Origin: Puia sp. | GTDB lineage: Bacteria; Bacteroidota; Bacteroidia; Chitinophagales; Chitinophagaceae | Reading direction: 5' to 3' | NCBI GenBank assembly: GCA_031292515.1 | Contig: JARLGZ010000080.1 | Location: 62,001 to 126,000 of the forward strand | Length of the DNA: 64,000 nucleotides | Part shown: positions 8,661 to 19,162 of the stretch, one piece after another | Layout of the letters: every line of letters starts with the position of its first letter | Numbering within the stretch: position 1 is the stretch's first letter | The notes under the pieces: model-generated | Told to the model about the DNA's origin: nothing | Database searches by the model: none | Seen by the model: only the letters and a program-made list of their open reading frames with translations | Made by a program: the position numbers and the translations under genes

Positions 8661-11600
8661 TCAGAACGAATACCGCAGGCTCAACTGTGCCCTCCAGCGG
8701 GAGAGGAGGTCATTGACGAAATAGGGGCGGTACACGCCATTGATCAGATTCATCTTTGTCTGATCGAATGTGAATGTCGGAGCCGTTCCCTGGGATACAA
8801 CCGTCAGCGGAGAGACATCCTGGCTCGATGTCCCGTAACTCCAGCCCCAGTTCTTATTCAGCAGGTTGTTCACATTCAGGATGTCTATGGCAAACTGGAT
8901 CCGGTGCTGGCGGATAAAATATACATCTTCAGACAGCTTCAGATCGAAATGACTCTCGAAAGGACTGCGGTCGGTATTGCGGCCTGCCACGCTGCCTTCT
9001 TTTTTGCGAAGCCCCGGATTATTATTGACGAAGGCCTGGAAGTCCGCCCATTCCTGCGCCGCCGTCCGGGTGACGGTCGTAACGCCGCCGGAAGTGGTAG
9101 TCAGATCCACAAACTTATAGTTCTGATAGCCGTTTGGATCGCTGAATTCCGAGGCGGAGGGAACATAGATCAGGTCGGCGTTGACACTGCTGTTCTTACC
9201 CGTGACATCGTCTCCGCTAATGTTTTTGGTATAAGTATAGGAGAATGGCAGACCCGCCTGCCCGGTATACACCACGCCGATTGTCGTGGCCAGGCGGTTA
9301 TGAGCATATCGAAAGGTCTTGGAAACATAACCTATGACGCGGCTGCCGGGATCATAATTGGAACGGGCCTGGTCCAGGCTATTCAAACCGTTCACGTTGT
9401 AAGCATACCGCCAGTTGGAAAGGGCGACGGAACTGGTTCCATCGTTCAGGGAGGTGGAATGACCGAAGGTATAGGCGATGCTGCCCGTCCATCCGCGGGT
9501 ATATGGCTTCTGGATCTGGGCGGTAAAATTGTAAGCATAGCCCTTGCTGGTATTGGTCAGCTCCATGACATCCGTAAACTTGCTGTCCGGTCTGCTGAAA
9601 TTATACCAGGGCCGCGTACTGCTGCCGATGGTCACCACCCCGCTGGCTGGGGATATGTTCAGGTTCTGGTAATTGATATCGTTGATCTTCTTGGAATAGA
9701 CTGCTTCGAGGGTTCCGATCAGGCCCCAGAGAGGCAGTTTCTGATCGACCGCGAGATTGGTACGGAATACCTGCGGCACCTTGAACTTTGGATCGGTGAT
9801 ATCCACTTCCGTGGGCGGCGGGGTATTGCCGCTCGGGATATAGGCGCCGGAAAGCGGGGCCTGCGGATTGTAGTTGAAACGGAGCGAAGGAGGAACGGTC
9901 GTGTATTTGATCGTCGACACCCCGTTGGTCCCGTACTGGTTGGAGATCCATACAAAGGGAGACCGGCCGGTGAACAAACCCAAGCCGCCTCTCAACTGCG
10001 TCTGGCCATCATGCTTCACATCCCAGTTAAAGCCCACGCGTGGGGAAAACAGGGGAGTGGCCCTGGGAACCTTCGCATTGTTAAAACCGGCAAAAGTCGG
10101 GTCGCTGTTGAAGGCTGCATTGCTGACCGGCTTATTGAAATAGACCGGCATGTCGATGCGAACGCCATAGGTCAGCTTGAAATTATTGGCTGCCGACCAG
10201 ACATCCTGCCCGTAGACGCTGAATTGGGCGGCATGAATTTTAGCCGGAACCTTGCTTCCGACATTGTTGGGAGCATAATTGAGCGTATAGGCGCTGGGCG
10301 CCGCATTATTATTCTCAAAAGCCGCGATATTGTCGTAACCTACGATATTGGTCGTGTTATAAGTATAGGCGCCGTTATAAGCCTGCAAAAAGACGTTATT
10401 CGTGTTATAAAACTCTTCATTGGTTCCGATCGTGATCGTATGCTGGTCGCGGTACAGGGTGTAATTATCGGTCAGCGTGAAATTGCTCTGACCGAGCGAG
10501 TTGGCGGAAGAGGAGAAATCCGCCCCGATATTATAAGTCAGCCCGTTCTGGACGATCTGAACATTGGGAAAGGGGGAAGTGGTCCGCTTGTCCTGGATAT
10601 TGTTGTAGGTCACACGCAGCACATTCGAGGCCCTTCGGGAGAAGGTGCTGTTCAATTCGATGACCGAAGAGTTCGTGACGTTTTTGATATAATAGCCGCT
10701 ATTGGCGAAGGTCATATTGGTAGGGCTCCGGTTCGTGGAGAACAGGAAATTGCTTCCCTCCACATAGCTGTGCCGGACCGTCAGCCGGTTCTTTTGATTC
10801 AGGGTGAAGTCGAGCCGGGCAAAAACGGAACTGGAATATTGCTTCTTGTTGATGCTGGTATAGCTGCCCGGATCATATCCGGGATAAGTCGTCTTTAAAA
10901 AAGTATAAATGGACTGCAGCGTGGCCAGATCGAATTTAGACCCCGAATTGGCTTGCGAAGGATCATAAGCCACAGGGGTGGTGTTATCGAAACGTTCGTA
11001 ATTAATAAAATAAAAGGCCTTGTTCCTGATGATCGGTCCGCCCAGGCTTGCACCCCAGGTGTTGTTTTTGAAAGTTGCATATTTCAGGTTGGTCTGCACA
11101 CCCTTTCCGACAAGATTTTGATTTTGAAGAGTGCCATACAATGAACCATGCAGGGTATTGGTACCGCTTTTTGTGACGGCATTGATACCACCGCCCGTAA
11201 ACCCCCCCTGCGTGACATCGTAAGGGGACAACACCACCTGCACTTCCTGGATAGATTCCAGCGGGATCGGGTTGATCCCCGACTGCCCACCGTTCTGGCC
11301 CGATGCCGCCAGGCCGAATACGTCATTGGCGCTCGCGCCGTCGATGGTAAATTGATTGTACCGGTTGTTCTGACCCGCAAAGGAGATCCCGCTTGGGCTC
11401 CCATCCGTATTGCTGTAAGTGGGCACCGCCTGGGGGGTAAGCCGGGTAAAATCCTGGATACTATGGGTAAGGGAGGGAAGGTCTTGTATCTGGTGTAATC
11501 CCAGTGTCGTAGAGGCGCCGGTCCGCTGGGAACTGATGATCCCGTTCTTCCTGGCGCCAACGACTTTTACCTCGTTGAGGGTCTGTCCTTTGATCTCCAG

Positions 11601-11918
11601 GACGGCGTCCACCACCAGGGGCGTGCCGAGACTGACATTCAGATTTTCGAAGCTCGCTTCGCTATGCCCGACGAAATTGATGGTTAACAGATAGGGGCCG
11701 CCCACCCGCAGGTTGGGCAGGGTATAGTTCCCGTTGGAACTGGTAGTCGTGGTGTAGACGGAGCCGGATGGCGTGTGGAGCGCCTTCACGGTCGCCCCTG
11801 CCAGCGGCTGTCCATTCGGGTCTTTCACATTGCCCGTAATACTTCCCGTGGTCACCTGGGAGAAAGAGAAAAATGCGCTGATCATGGAAATTCCCAATAA
11901 TAGCAGTCGTTTTATCAT
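8661..11918 (-). CDS. Oar-like TonB-dependent receptor with carboxypeptidase-regulatory-like domain
   Basis: 1085 residues from the ATG at 11918, which starts a clean signal peptide (MIKRLLLLGISMISAFFSFS); an ATG 33 bases upstream gives a less likely start. A CarboxypepD_reg-like beta-sandwich (TGSITGNVKDPNGQPLAGATV...) follows, then a plug domain (LNEVKVVGAR, FTIDGASANDVFG, GGINAVTKSGTNTLHGS) and a 22-strand-type barrel ending in an aromatic-terminated strand (LSLRYSF). This Oar subgroup is usually not paired with SusD and none is adjacent here. It should take up or secrete an unknown ligand across the outer membrane. It has its own terminator. Confidence 0.93.
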   Translation of the reverse strand: MIKRLLLLGISMISAFFSFSQVTTGSITGNVKDPNGQPLAGATVKALHTPSGSVYTTTTSSNGNYTLPNLRVGGPYLLTINFVGHSEASFENLNVSLGTPLVVDAVLEIKGQTLNEVKVVGARKNGIISSQRTGASTTLGLHQIQDLPSLTHSIQDFTRLTPQAVPTYSNTDGSPSGISFAGQNNRYNQFTIDGASANDVFGLAASGQNGGQSGINPIPLESIQEVQVVLSPYDVTQGGFTGGGINAVTKSGTNTLHGSLYGTLQNQNLVGKGVQTNLKYATFKNNTWGASLGGPIIRNKAFYFINYERFDNTTPVAYDPSQANSGSKFDLATLQSIYTFLKTTYPGYDPGSYTSINKKQYSSSVFARLDFTLNQKNRLTVRHSYVEGSNFLFSTNRSPTNMTFANSGYYIKNVTNSSVIELNSTFSRRASNVLRVTYNNIQDKRTTSPFPNVQIVQNGLTYNIGADFSSSANSLGQSNFTLTDNYTLYRDQHTITIGTNEEFYNTNNVFLQAYNGAYTYNTTNIVGYDNIAAFENNNAAPSAYTLNYAPNNVGSKVPAKIHAAQFSVYGQDVWSAANNFKLTYGVRIDMPVYFNKPVSNAAFNSDPTFAGFNNAKVPRATPLFSPRVGFNWDVKHDGQTQLRGGLGLFTGRSPFVWISNQYGTNGVSTIKYTTVPPSLRFNYNPQAPLSGAYIPSGNTPPPTEVDITDPKFKVPQVFRTNLAVDQKLPLWGLIGTLEAVYSKKINDINYQNLNISPASGVVTIGSSTRPWYNFSRPDSKFTDVMELTNTSKGYAYNFTAQIQKPYTRGWTGSIAYTFGHSTSLNDGTSSVALSNWRYAYNVNGLNSLDQARSNYDPGSRVIGYVSKTFRYAHNRLATTIGVVYTGQAGLPFSYTYTKNISGDDVTGKNSSVNADLIYVPSASEFSDPNGYQNYKFVDLTTTSGGVTTVTRTAAQEWADFQAFVNNNPGLRKKEGSVAGRNTDRSPFESHFDLKLSEDVYFIRQHRIQFAIDILNVNNLLNKNWGWSYGTSSQDVSPLTVVSQGTAPTFTFDQTKMNLINGVYRPYFVNDLLSRWRAQLSLRYSF

Positions 11919-12576
11919 GGTGTTTAGTTTTGAGTGTCCATTCGCGTTCACCTATGTCCATAGGAATGCCATTGCCACTATGGCAGTAACAAATAAACGA
12001 TGCGGCGCAATCGTGTAAATCGGGGGGTTGAGGGGGAGTAGTATTGCTCAATCAGACGCTCAACCAGGTGCTCAATCAGATCTTGAATGCTCTGTCAGAT
12101 TTCGCAATCAGGTTGCCTGGTCAGAAGCCGGTATTTCGACCCGGACCCGGAACTTCCGGATCCTGATCCTTCTGTTCCTGTTATGGACGTTTGGTTTTTT
12201 CTGTCGTTCGGATGCCGGTCTTTTGTTCTGTTCTGATCCGCGGTCAAATGTATGAAGAAAATAAATATTCCGGCAAGGGCCAAAACGGACTCTCCCGGAT
12301 TAACACCGCAACGATTGATGCGGTGGCCGGCAGGGGGCCGTCTGAAAGGCTCCGCGAAATTGGTTGGATTTATTTTTAATTAGTTGAAAATCAATTATTT
12401 GAGTTTTTATCCTGCGATTTGGGCGGTTTTGCCCCACCCGGGAAGACCCCGGGATCGGAGAAAGCGGAATTAACGTAAAGGAAATATGGAACCGGGGCGG
12501 AAGTTTGAGCAACGTTTACCGGGGAAAAGGCGTTCCTATCCCGGAAGATCCCGAAGATCCCGGCAGAAGCGAACAA
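11919..12576. other. Long intergenic region upstream of Oar-like receptor and ribBA
   Basis: About 660 bases without a convincing gene. Small hairpins occur just upstream of the receptor (CCTATG/CATAGG at 11951-11964, GCCAT/ATGGC nearby). A 12-base-period repeat is at 12046-12081, a 9-base repeat (GAAGATCCC) near 12544, and an AT-rich patch near 12366-12405. I looked for an FMN riboswitch before ribBA and did not see its conserved elements. Confidence 0.6.
12046..12081. repeat. Noncoding 12-bp tandem repeat
   Basis: Three adjacent units, GCTCAATCAGAC, GCTCAACCAGGT and GCTCAATCAGAT, with weaker continuation to about 12120. The period equals that of the coding arrays at 8051 and 24460 but the sequence is unrelated. 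Confidence 0.75.
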
Positions 12577-12603
12577 TTGCCCCAGGGATAATTGTTACCT
12601 TTG
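12577..12603 (+). promoter_or_regulatory. Promoter for ribBA
   Basis: TTG (12577-12579) and TACCTTTG (12596-12603), an exact TAnnTTTG box, are 16 bases apart. The ATG at 12634 follows after about 30 bases, which supports that start over the upstream frame extension from 12592. Confidence 0.6.
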
Positions 12604-12633
12604 TATAAATGTATTTCGTATAAACTTATTGAT

Positions 12634-13833
12634 ATGCTGTCAACCATAGAAAGTGCCATAGAAGATATCAGGCAGGGGAAGCTTGTGATCGTCGTAGACG
12701 ACGAGGATCGTGAAAATGAGGGTGATTTTATCACGGCGGCCCGGAATGTGACGCCTGAAGTGATCAATTTTATGAGCAAGTACGGCAGGGGGCTGATCTG
12801 TGTCCCGCTGGTGGAAGAACGTTGCGATGAATTGGGGCTCGACCTCATGGTCAATAACAATACCGCCCTCCACGAAACCCCTTTTACCGTATCGATAGAC
12901 CTGCTGGGACACGGATGCACCACCGGCATCTCCGCTTCCGACCGGGCCAAGACCGTCCAGGCGCTGGTGGATCCCTCCACAAAACCCGAGGATCTCGGGC
13001 GCCCGGGGCATATTTTCCCTTTAAGAGCGAAGAAAGGGGGCGTATTGCGACGCGCCGGTCACACGGAAGCCACGATCGACCTGGCCCGTCTGGCCGGATT
13101 CGAGCCGGCGGGTGTGCTCGTCGAGATCATGAATGAAGACGGAACCATGGCAAGGCTGCCAGAGCTCCTGGAAATAGCGAAAAAATTCGATCTGAGGGTC
13201 GTCTCTATAAAAGACCTGATAGAGTACCGCCTGAAAACGGATTCCCTCATCGAGGAGATCGTCCGGGTGGATATGCCCACCAAATATGGCCATTTTAAAC
13301 TGATCGCCTTCCGCGAGAAAAATACCTCCAACGAACACCTGGCCCTGATAAAGGGAGAATGGGATTCCGAGGAGCCGGTCCTGGTTCGGGTGCATTCGTC
13401 CTGTTTTACCGGGGACATACTCGGGTCGCTCCGTTGCGACTGCGGAGATCAGTTGCATAAAGCCATGGAATTGGTCGAAGCGACGGGTAAAGGCGTCATC
13501 CTGTATATGAACCAGGAGGGCAGGGGGATCGGTCTGGTTAACAAGCTAAAAGCCTACAAGCTCCAGGAGAACGGAATGGACACGGTGGAAGCCAACCTGC
13601 ATCTCGGCTTCCCCATGGACAAACGGGATTACGGTGTAGGCGCGCAGATCCTTCGCTACCTCGGCATCACCAAGCTGCGGCTGATCAGCAACAATCCGCG
13701 CAAAAGAGCCGGCCTGTCCGGCTACGGTCTGGAAATCTTCGATACCGTTCCCATCGAGATCCATCCCAATCCCCATAACGAAAAATACCTGCAGACAAAA
13801 AGAGACAAGCTGGGGCACCAGATCCTGAAGTAG
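12634..13833 (+). CDS. ribBA: Bifunctional DHBP synthase / GTP cyclohydrolase II
   Basis: 399 residues, two fused riboflavin-biosynthesis enzymes. The N-terminal 3,4-dihydroxy-2-butanone-4-phosphate synthase domain has [26 protein letters not shown] and RRAGHTEAT. The C-terminal GTP cyclohydrolase II domain (from about 210) has the zinc cysteine cluster in [17 protein letters not shown], the GRGIGL motif and ISNNPRK. Both catalytic sets appear complete. They supply the two precursors of lumazine from ribulose 5-phosphate and GTP. The gene stands alone, with its own promoter and no other rib gene in view. Confidence 0.97.
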   Translation: MLSTIESAIEDIRQGKLVIVVDDEDRENEGDFITAARNVTPEVINFMSKYGRGLICVPLVEERCDELGLDLMVNNNTALHETPFTVSIDLLGHGCTTGISASDRAKTVQALVDPSTKPEDLGRPGHIFPLRAKKGGVLRRAGHTEATIDLARLAGFEPAGVLVEIMNEDGTMARLPELLEIAKKFDLRVVSIKDLIEYRLKTDSLIEEIVRVDMPTKYGHFKLIAFREKNTSNEHLALIKGEWDSEEPVLVRVHSSCFTGDILGSLRCDCGDQLHKAMELVEATGKGVILYMNQEGRGIGLVNKLKAYKLQENGMDTVEANLHLGFPMDKRDYGVGAQILRYLGITKLRLISNNPRKRAGLSGYGLEIFDTVPIEIHPNPHNEKYLQTKRDKLGHQILK

Positions 13834-13958
13834 TACCGTAAGGGGTATGACTCCGAGGCAGCCCGGTGTCATCGTGTCAACCACAATTTTTCGACAACGA
13901 CCCCTCCGTTCGAATTCGTGTCGCGCCCGTAAATATTCCGGTACAATAAATATTCGCG

Positions 13959-16900
13959 TTATTTACTTCCCGCGTCGACGACTCCCGCCTGCTTCGCAGG
14001 GGTGGGTGGTGGTGGCGGCGGTGGCGGGGGCACCGGTTTTTCTTTCTTCTTCTTTTTCTTGAAGAGTTCGTCGATCCTGTCGAAATCGCGGCGGTAGGAG
14101 ATACTCGTACCCGAACTGTTCTGGGTCCGGTTGCCCGCGGACAAATAGTTATAGGAATCCCGGTAGAACAAGGTGAGCGCGATTCTCCCATCGGCCGTCA
14201 GCTTATATTCCGCCGTGATATCGGGGAGGAACTGGAATGAGGAAGCCTGGACCTGCTGAGCGGTCATCCCGAAGTCGAGCGCGCTTCCCAGGTTCAGGGA
14301 CAGCTTTTCGTTAAGGAAGCTTTTTCCGATAGAAAAATTGAGGTTCGTCCTGTCCAGGATCACCTTGCTCTGATCGACATTGTCAATCAGGTTGCTCCCG
14401 TTATAGACGGTGGTATTGAAGTTCACCCGGATGCTCTTGTCGTTGAAGATCTTCTGGAAGATATTGGAGAACTGCCGGCTGAAGACATTCGAGATCATGC
14501 CCGATATGCTGTTCACCACAATTCCCGTAAAAGCGGTCGACGCATCGAAATTGGTCGTGTTGGACAGGGGGCCGAAACTATTGATCACGACCAGGTAAGA
14601 GACCTGCTTGTTGAGTTCGTTCGGATCGCTTTGTATCTTCTGCAACAACCCCTGTGCATCCTGGTCATAAGTCAACTGGCTGTTGGGAGGCAGTTCTATC
14701 TGGAAACCGATATGCGGCTGCAGGAGTTTACCCGTGAGGTCGGCAATGACGAGGATCTCACCCCTGTAGCGTTTCACGTTCTCACTGGTCACGCTGACCC
14801 CGCTGGAAGCGGATGCATAGCCCAGGTCATTGAAAGAAATATTTTCCGCTTTATAGATGGCTTCGATATTAATATTCGCGTCATAGGGGTCGCCCGCCCA
14901 CTGGATATAGTTGCCGGCGCCTTCGCTGAGGACAAACGGCTTACGGAGGAAGGACTGAAAGGTGAAATTGTAGCTCCCCCGGTCGATCTCATATCGTCCG
15001 TTCATGGTGAGGTCTTCGCTGGTGCCCACGCGCATCTGCAGGAGACCGTGACCGTTGGCTTTGATGATATCACCCGTCAGCGGATCCACGATCACATATA
15101 CGTTCGCGTAATTGTTGGCATTGATTGTCAAAGAGGCGGTGAGGTTCGACCCTTTCCGCTCGAAGCCGGTGCCCTTCATCTCTTTGCCATATACCTTCCA
15201 GACAATAAAATCCGCCTCGCCGCTTTCCCTGTTTACGGAGGGGGGAAGATAGATGCTCGAACTATCGGTAGGCTCTCCCTTGATATTCATGAGCATATTT
15301 TCTTCGGGTCCTTTCAGGTCCACTTCCGCCTTCCCGATCACCGTACCGTAAAACTGGTTGTTGTCGGTCGCCTTGGTGTCAAGCAGCAACATCCTTTTCG
15401 TATTGAGTGCGAAGTCAAAAGAGAGGTCATCGAATCCGTGGTGATAGAGCTTCCCCCGCGTAAGGCTGGCCGTGTGACCGAATTTGTCGGTCAGCTGCAG
15501 GTTTCCGAAATCGATATATCCATCCTTGAATTGTATCGCAGCGTCCGGTATTTTGTAATAGCATTGGGTATAAGCCACCTTCAGCCCCGCATCTTTCAGC
15601 TGGAAATTGCCCAGGTATTTGAGCTGGTCCCCGCTCGTTCCAATGATCTGCAAATCACCGGTAGCAAACCCGGATACGTTCGTAAAAATACCCCCCAGAT
15701 ATTTTTCGAGCAATGCGATCTGCGTGTTTTCGAAATGAGAGGTGATATTGACCGGTTGTTGCGGGGAATTCTCCGCCAGGCTGTCAAGCGTGCTGAAGGA
15801 TCCGTTCAAATTGAAATGATAGTTCTTGTTATCGGATTGGACGACTGCTTTGAGCAGACCGGCGCTCTTATCATACCCGGCGTTTAGTTGCAGCTTGCCG
15901 ATCGAGTCATTCTCGAAGCGGAATTGATCAGCCGTTCCCGAGAAGCTCATGGCGGGTTTGCCGAAGGGGTCGGTGAGATCTCCGGCGCCGGTCAGCAACC
16001 CCTCGATGCGCACCGATTTTACCAGGTAGGGGGTGAAATCCCCGATATTGATCTTCTTCAGATCGACATGGACGTCATTCCAGTTCCCGGTTTGGGAGGG
16101 ATGGGTCGTTACAAGCATCTGCTGGTCACCGCTCGATATCTTGAGGTCCCTGGCCGAGACGATATTGTTGTTGAATTCGAGCTCTCCGTCTTTGTCGATG
16201 GTCCAGGTCTTGCTGTTCACATCGAAGGTGGAGGGATTGAACCGGATGCGGAAGCCGGTAGGCAGCGTTTGCACCTGGGCGGAAATACTGGCGGAATTGA
16301 GTGTCTGGTTCGCGCTGGTGGCGATCTGGACCCTGGAAACGTCATTGGCGGAATGAAGCTGTATGTGCGTGCCGGGAAAATGGAGACTGTCGTTGACGAG
16401 GACGTCCCCGATAGTCGTCTCCATGAAGAGGCTGTCCAGGTTGCCCCTGCCTTTCAGGCTCAGGTTGTTGAAGCTGATATTTTTGTAGCCGAACTGGGGC
16501 AGGTCCACGTTCAGGTCTAGCAGGTTCTCCCGGGTGTCGATCCGGCCGCTGACCGCCGTATTGTTGAACCCTTTCAGGTCCGTATTAAAGAGGTCTATAT
16601 ATTCATCTACTTTCTTTGTGGTGATGACAAAGCTGAAATTCTGGTTGGAGATCACCTTATTGGCCGGCTTTATATAGCTGGGATAATATTTATTCAAAAA
16701 CGTCTGGAAGGAGGCCGGCAGATCTTTGATCGAGAATTCTCCGACGATCGCTCCGTCGAATTCGTTGCTCACGACGGTGATGGTCTTATTGTTATCGATG
16801 ATGCTGGATTCCAGGTTGAGCGAGTCGAAAGAGACCCGCTCCCCGTTTTTCAGCACCGAAGCGTCGTAGATCCGGGCGGTGCCCAGGAAGTTGTCGATAT

Positions 16901-18902
16901 TGTCGCCGCTGAAATTGAACCGGAATTTCCCGTTGAATTCGATCGTTTTGCCGGCAAAATGCAATTTTGTGAGATCGGCCTTGGCTACCTCGGCGTAGAA
17001 GTCGAATTTAGGCAGCTTTTCGCTGAAGTCGATCAGGCCGTTCAGCCGGGCATCCAGGTTGGGATCCGAGGACACCAGCTGGCCGTTGAATTTCTTTTTG
17101 GCGACGGTACCCTTCACCTGGATATTCTGATAGGTATAATTATTAAACTCCAGGCTTTGTATCGTTCCGTCCAGGGTGGCGTTAAGGCTCTTCGATTTAA
17201 GGCCGGAACCGCTCACGACGCCCTTGAAAGAGATTTTTCCGAGATTGTCATTATCCATAAAGGCGCCCATGTCGAAATTGTCGGTATTGATATTCCCCGA
17301 ATAGACAGAAGGTCCTGAATCCGGCAGTTTCATATTCACATCGGTGATGACCGTACCAAAATTGGTTTCGATGATGCCATTGGTAACGAAGTTTTTCACA
17401 TAACCGGTAAAGCTTCCCCTGAAACGCAGATATTCGATCCGGTCGATCCTCGGCTGGGTCACGGTCTTTAGTTCCGGTACCAGGGTGACCATGTCTTTAT
17501 AAGTCGTCCTGAAATCGTTGGACTTGAACTCTATATAGGTCGTGTTGATGTCGGACAGGCCCCGGAGATGGATATCCCCGTTCAGATAAGTGTTCTTGCC
17601 GGCCTCCACGACCAGGCTCCTTCCGTGGAGATTGTCGATCGTGCCCTGGGCGTGACCCGTAAGACGGATATTCTTTTTCCAGTCTTTCAGTTCGGGGGCA
17701 AAAAAAGCAATATCGTCGCTGTTGACTTCCGCGTCTGAAAAGTCCGCTTCCATCCTCACCCGGGTCTCGAAATCGGACATATCGTCGAATGTCCGGAAGC
17801 GCATGGCAAAATAATTACGCAAATGGCTTTTGTTCGTCTGCAGGTCCAGCTTCGAAAACTCCATCGCCTCCGGGAAAAGTTTCACCCGCGCACTGAGCTT
17901 TTTGACTTCGAACCCGCTTCGCTCTTTGGTGCTCAGCTGTATCTGCGCTGTAATCGTATCCCTGTTCACACGGACATTCTTAAAATCCCAGTTGACTGCA
18001 TGGAAATTGATATGATGACCGTCAAAATGCTGGTTAAAGCTGGAGTCGGTGAGTTTGTCATCGGTAAAGGTCCCGTCGCGGATGACTATGCTGGCGGCGG
18101 TCATGTCCCAGCCATCCGTATTCCAGCGCAGGTGCAGCGGGTCATTTTTGATATTCTCCGTCGTATCCGGCGGATTGGTTCTCCGGCCGGTATAGGCGCC
18201 GATGGAGAACCGGGGTCCATCGACTGTCAGCTTCCCGATGCGGGCTATCTTCCGGGTGAAGTTGAACGTGTCTGCCACCAGGTCCAGACCAGTCAGCCAG
18301 CAATTCATGTCCTCTCCCCGCCATTCGTCCTTTTTCAGAAAATGGATATGTGACAATTCCAGCTTTTGCAGATTCAACGTAATTCCCTGTTTTGGGTCGG
18401 TCTTTTTAGGGCCGGAGAAATAATCCGCCAGGAATTGGTAGTTCCACACCGAATCTTTGCGGTGCAGCTTGATCACGGCATCCTCGATTCCGACATAGTG
18501 CAACTCGGCGCTGTCTTTGAAAATGAACCAATCCGTAATATTGACGCGGATGCGGCCGGCATAGAGCAGGGTATCTCTGTCGGCATCTTCTACCAGCGCA
18601 CCTTCCAGCAGCATTTTGTTAAAAAGGGAAAAATCGACATGCCTGACGCGGATGGTCGTATGGAGGTTTTTCGACAGCTTGCCGGTGACCCTGGCTATCA
18701 GCCATGTCTGAACCGGCGGCATCTGCACCAGCGACCATAGGGCTACCAGCAGAAATACCAGGACCAGCAATGTATAACGGAATATTTTCCAGATTTTTCT
18801 CAGGGGCTGACAATTAGGAGATGCAAAATTAAGTAATAGACAGGGATGAACAAATTCAGTACCAATATAAGTCGGTTTGTGTCCTGGACCACAGCTTTGC
18901 AT
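13959..18902 (-). CDS. TamB-like translocation/assembly module protein (DUF490)
   Basis: About 1650 residues. An N-terminal membrane anchor (WKIFRYTLLVLVFLLVALWSL) is followed by long AsmA/TamB-type beta-helical repeats and a C-terminal TamB (PF04357) domain with FLRKPFVLSEGAGNYIQWAGDPYDA, RGEILVIADLTGKLLQPHIGF and ELPPN. The tail is a K-rich, P-rich segment. TamB proteins bridge inner and outer membranes for lipid transport or outer-membrane protein assembly. The start is uncertain: the ATG at 18902 puts 43 odd residues before the anchor, and a consensus promoter lies inside that segment (18824-18854). No ATG exists between that promoter and the anchor, so a CTG or TTG start is possible. Confidence 0.9.
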   Translation of the reverse strand: MQSCGPGHKPTYIGTEFVHPCLLLNFASPNCQPLRKIWKIFRYTLLVLVFLLVALWSLVQMPPVQTWLIARVTGKLSKNLHTTIRVRHVDFSLFNKMLLEGALVEDADRDTLLYAGRIRVNITDWFIFKDSAELHYVGIEDAVIKLHRKDSVWNYQFLADYFSGPKKTDPKQGITLNLQKLELSHIHFLKKDEWRGEDMNCWLTGLDLVADTFNFTRKIARIGKLTVDGPRFSIGAYTGRRTNPPDTTENIKNDPLHLRWNTDGWDMTAASIVIRDGTFTDDKLTDSSFNQHFDGHHINFHAVNWDFKNVRVNRDTITAQIQLSTKERSGFEVKKLSARVKLFPEAMEFSKLDLQTNKSHLRNYFAMRFRTFDDMSDFETRVRMEADFSDAEVNSDDIAFFAPELKDWKKNIRLTGHAQGTIDNLHGRSLVVEAGKNTYLNGDIHLRGLSDINTTYIEFKSNDFRTTYKDMVTLVPELKTVTQPRIDRIEYLRFRGSFTGYVKNFVTNGIIETNFGTVITDVNMKLPDSGPSVYSGNINTDNFDMGAFMDNDNLGKISFKGVVSGSGLKSKSLNATLDGTIQSLEFNNYTYQNIQVKGTVAKKKFNGQLVSSDPNLDARLNGLIDFSEKLPKFDFYAEVAKADLTKLHFAGKTIEFNGKFRFNFSGDNIDNFLGTARIYDASVLKNGERVSFDSLNLESSIIDNNKTITVVSNEFDGAIVGEFSIKDLPASFQTFLNKYYPSYIKPANKVISNQNFSFVITTKKVDEYIDLFNTDLKGFNNTAVSGRIDTRENLLDLNVDLPQFGYKNISFNNLSLKGRGNLDSLFMETTIGDVLVNDSLHFPGTHIQLHSANDVSRVQIATSANQTLNSASISAQVQTLPTGFRIRFNPSTFDVNSKTWTIDKDGELEFNNNIVSARDLKISSGDQQMLVTTHPSQTGNWNDVHVDLKKINIGDFTPYLVKSVRIEGLLTGAGDLTDPFGKPAMSFSGTADQFRFENDSIGKLQLNAGYDKSAGLLKAVVQSDNKNYHFNLNGSFSTLDSLAENSPQQPVNITSHFENTQIALLEKYLGGIFTNVSGFATGDLQIIGTSGDQLKYLGNFQLKDAGLKVAYTQCYYKIPDAAIQFKDGYIDFGNLQLTDKFGHTASLTRGKLYHHGFDDLSFDFALNTKRMLLLDTKATDNNQFYGTVIGKAEVDLKGPEENMLMNIKGEPTDSSSIYLPPSVNRESGEADFIVWKVYGKEMKGTGFERKGSNLTASLTINANNYANVYVIVDPLTGDIIKANGHGLLQMRVGTSEDLTMNGRYEIDRGSYNFTFQSFLRKPFVLSEGAGNYIQWAGDPYDANINIEAIYKAENISFNDLGYASASSGVSVTSENVKRYRGEILVIADLTGKLLQPHIGFQIELPPNSQLTYDQDAQGLLQKIQSDPNELNKQVSYLVVINSFGPLSNTTNFDASTAFTGIVVNSISGMISNVFSRQFSNIFQKIFNDKSIRVNFNTTVYNGSNLIDNVDQSKVILDRTNLNFSIGKSFLNEKLSLNLGSALDFGMTAQQVQASSFQFLPDITAEYKLTADGRIALTLFYRDSYNYLSAGNRTQNSSGTSISYRRDFDRIDELFKKKKKKEKPVPPPPPPPPPTPAKQAGVVDAGSK
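18824..18854 (-). promoter_or_regulatory. Candidate promoter inside the 5' end of the TamB-like ORF
   Basis: On the minus strand TTTG (18851-18854) and TAATTTTG (18824-18831) are 19 bases apart, a full consensus match. Transcription from it would begin inside the longest reading frame, implying a start downstream of about 18817. Confidence 0.5.
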
Positions 18903-18922
18903 ATTATTTACATCTTTTATAC

Positions 18923-18970
18923 ATCCTTTTGGTTCTTTTGGTCTTTTTGGATCTTTTTTGATCTTTTGGG
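18923..18970 (-). repeat. A-rich/T-rich short repeat upstream of TamB-like gene
   Basis: On the minus strand, irregular 9- to 10-base units resembling AACCAAAAG and GATCAAAAA lie 20-70 bases upstream of the ATG at 18902. It is another short-period array placed just ahead of an open reading frame. Confidence 0.55.
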
Positions 18971-19127
18971 ATGCCTTTCAGCCCTCCTTTGATCTCAGGC
19001 TTTAATTCTCTTCCGACGGTTAGTCACACCTGGTTTTAATCTCCGCTCTTTTTTTAATCTCTTTTAAATCTTGTTCAACCTTTCTGCCCGGGGCCTTAAC
19101 CGTTTACTCCTACCCGTCTTTTTTCTA

Positions 19128-19158
19128 TTGTTCCCGTTGCGGGAAAATTGTAATTTTA
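19128..19158 (+). promoter_or_regulatory. Candidate promoter for intact Uma2 gene
   Basis: TTG (19128-19130) and TAATTTTA (19151-19158, one mismatch to TAnnTTTG) are 20 bases apart, ending 4 bases before the ATG at 19163. Confidence 0.4.
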
Positions 19159-19162
19159 CAAT

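Noticed and set aside
8904-10898. A 664-codon plus-strand reading frame
   Set aside because: It lies entirely antisense to the TonB-dependent receptor, has no domain-like sequence, and results from the codon bias of the real gene.
12028-12283. Small genes in the receptor-ribBA gap
   Set aside because: The candidate frames are low in complexity, overlap a tandem repeat and lack a plausible start context or domain.
12240-12633. FMN riboswitch ahead of ribBA
   Set aside because: The conserved RFN elements are absent, and a consensus promoter at 12577-12603 leaves only a leader of about 25-30 bases.
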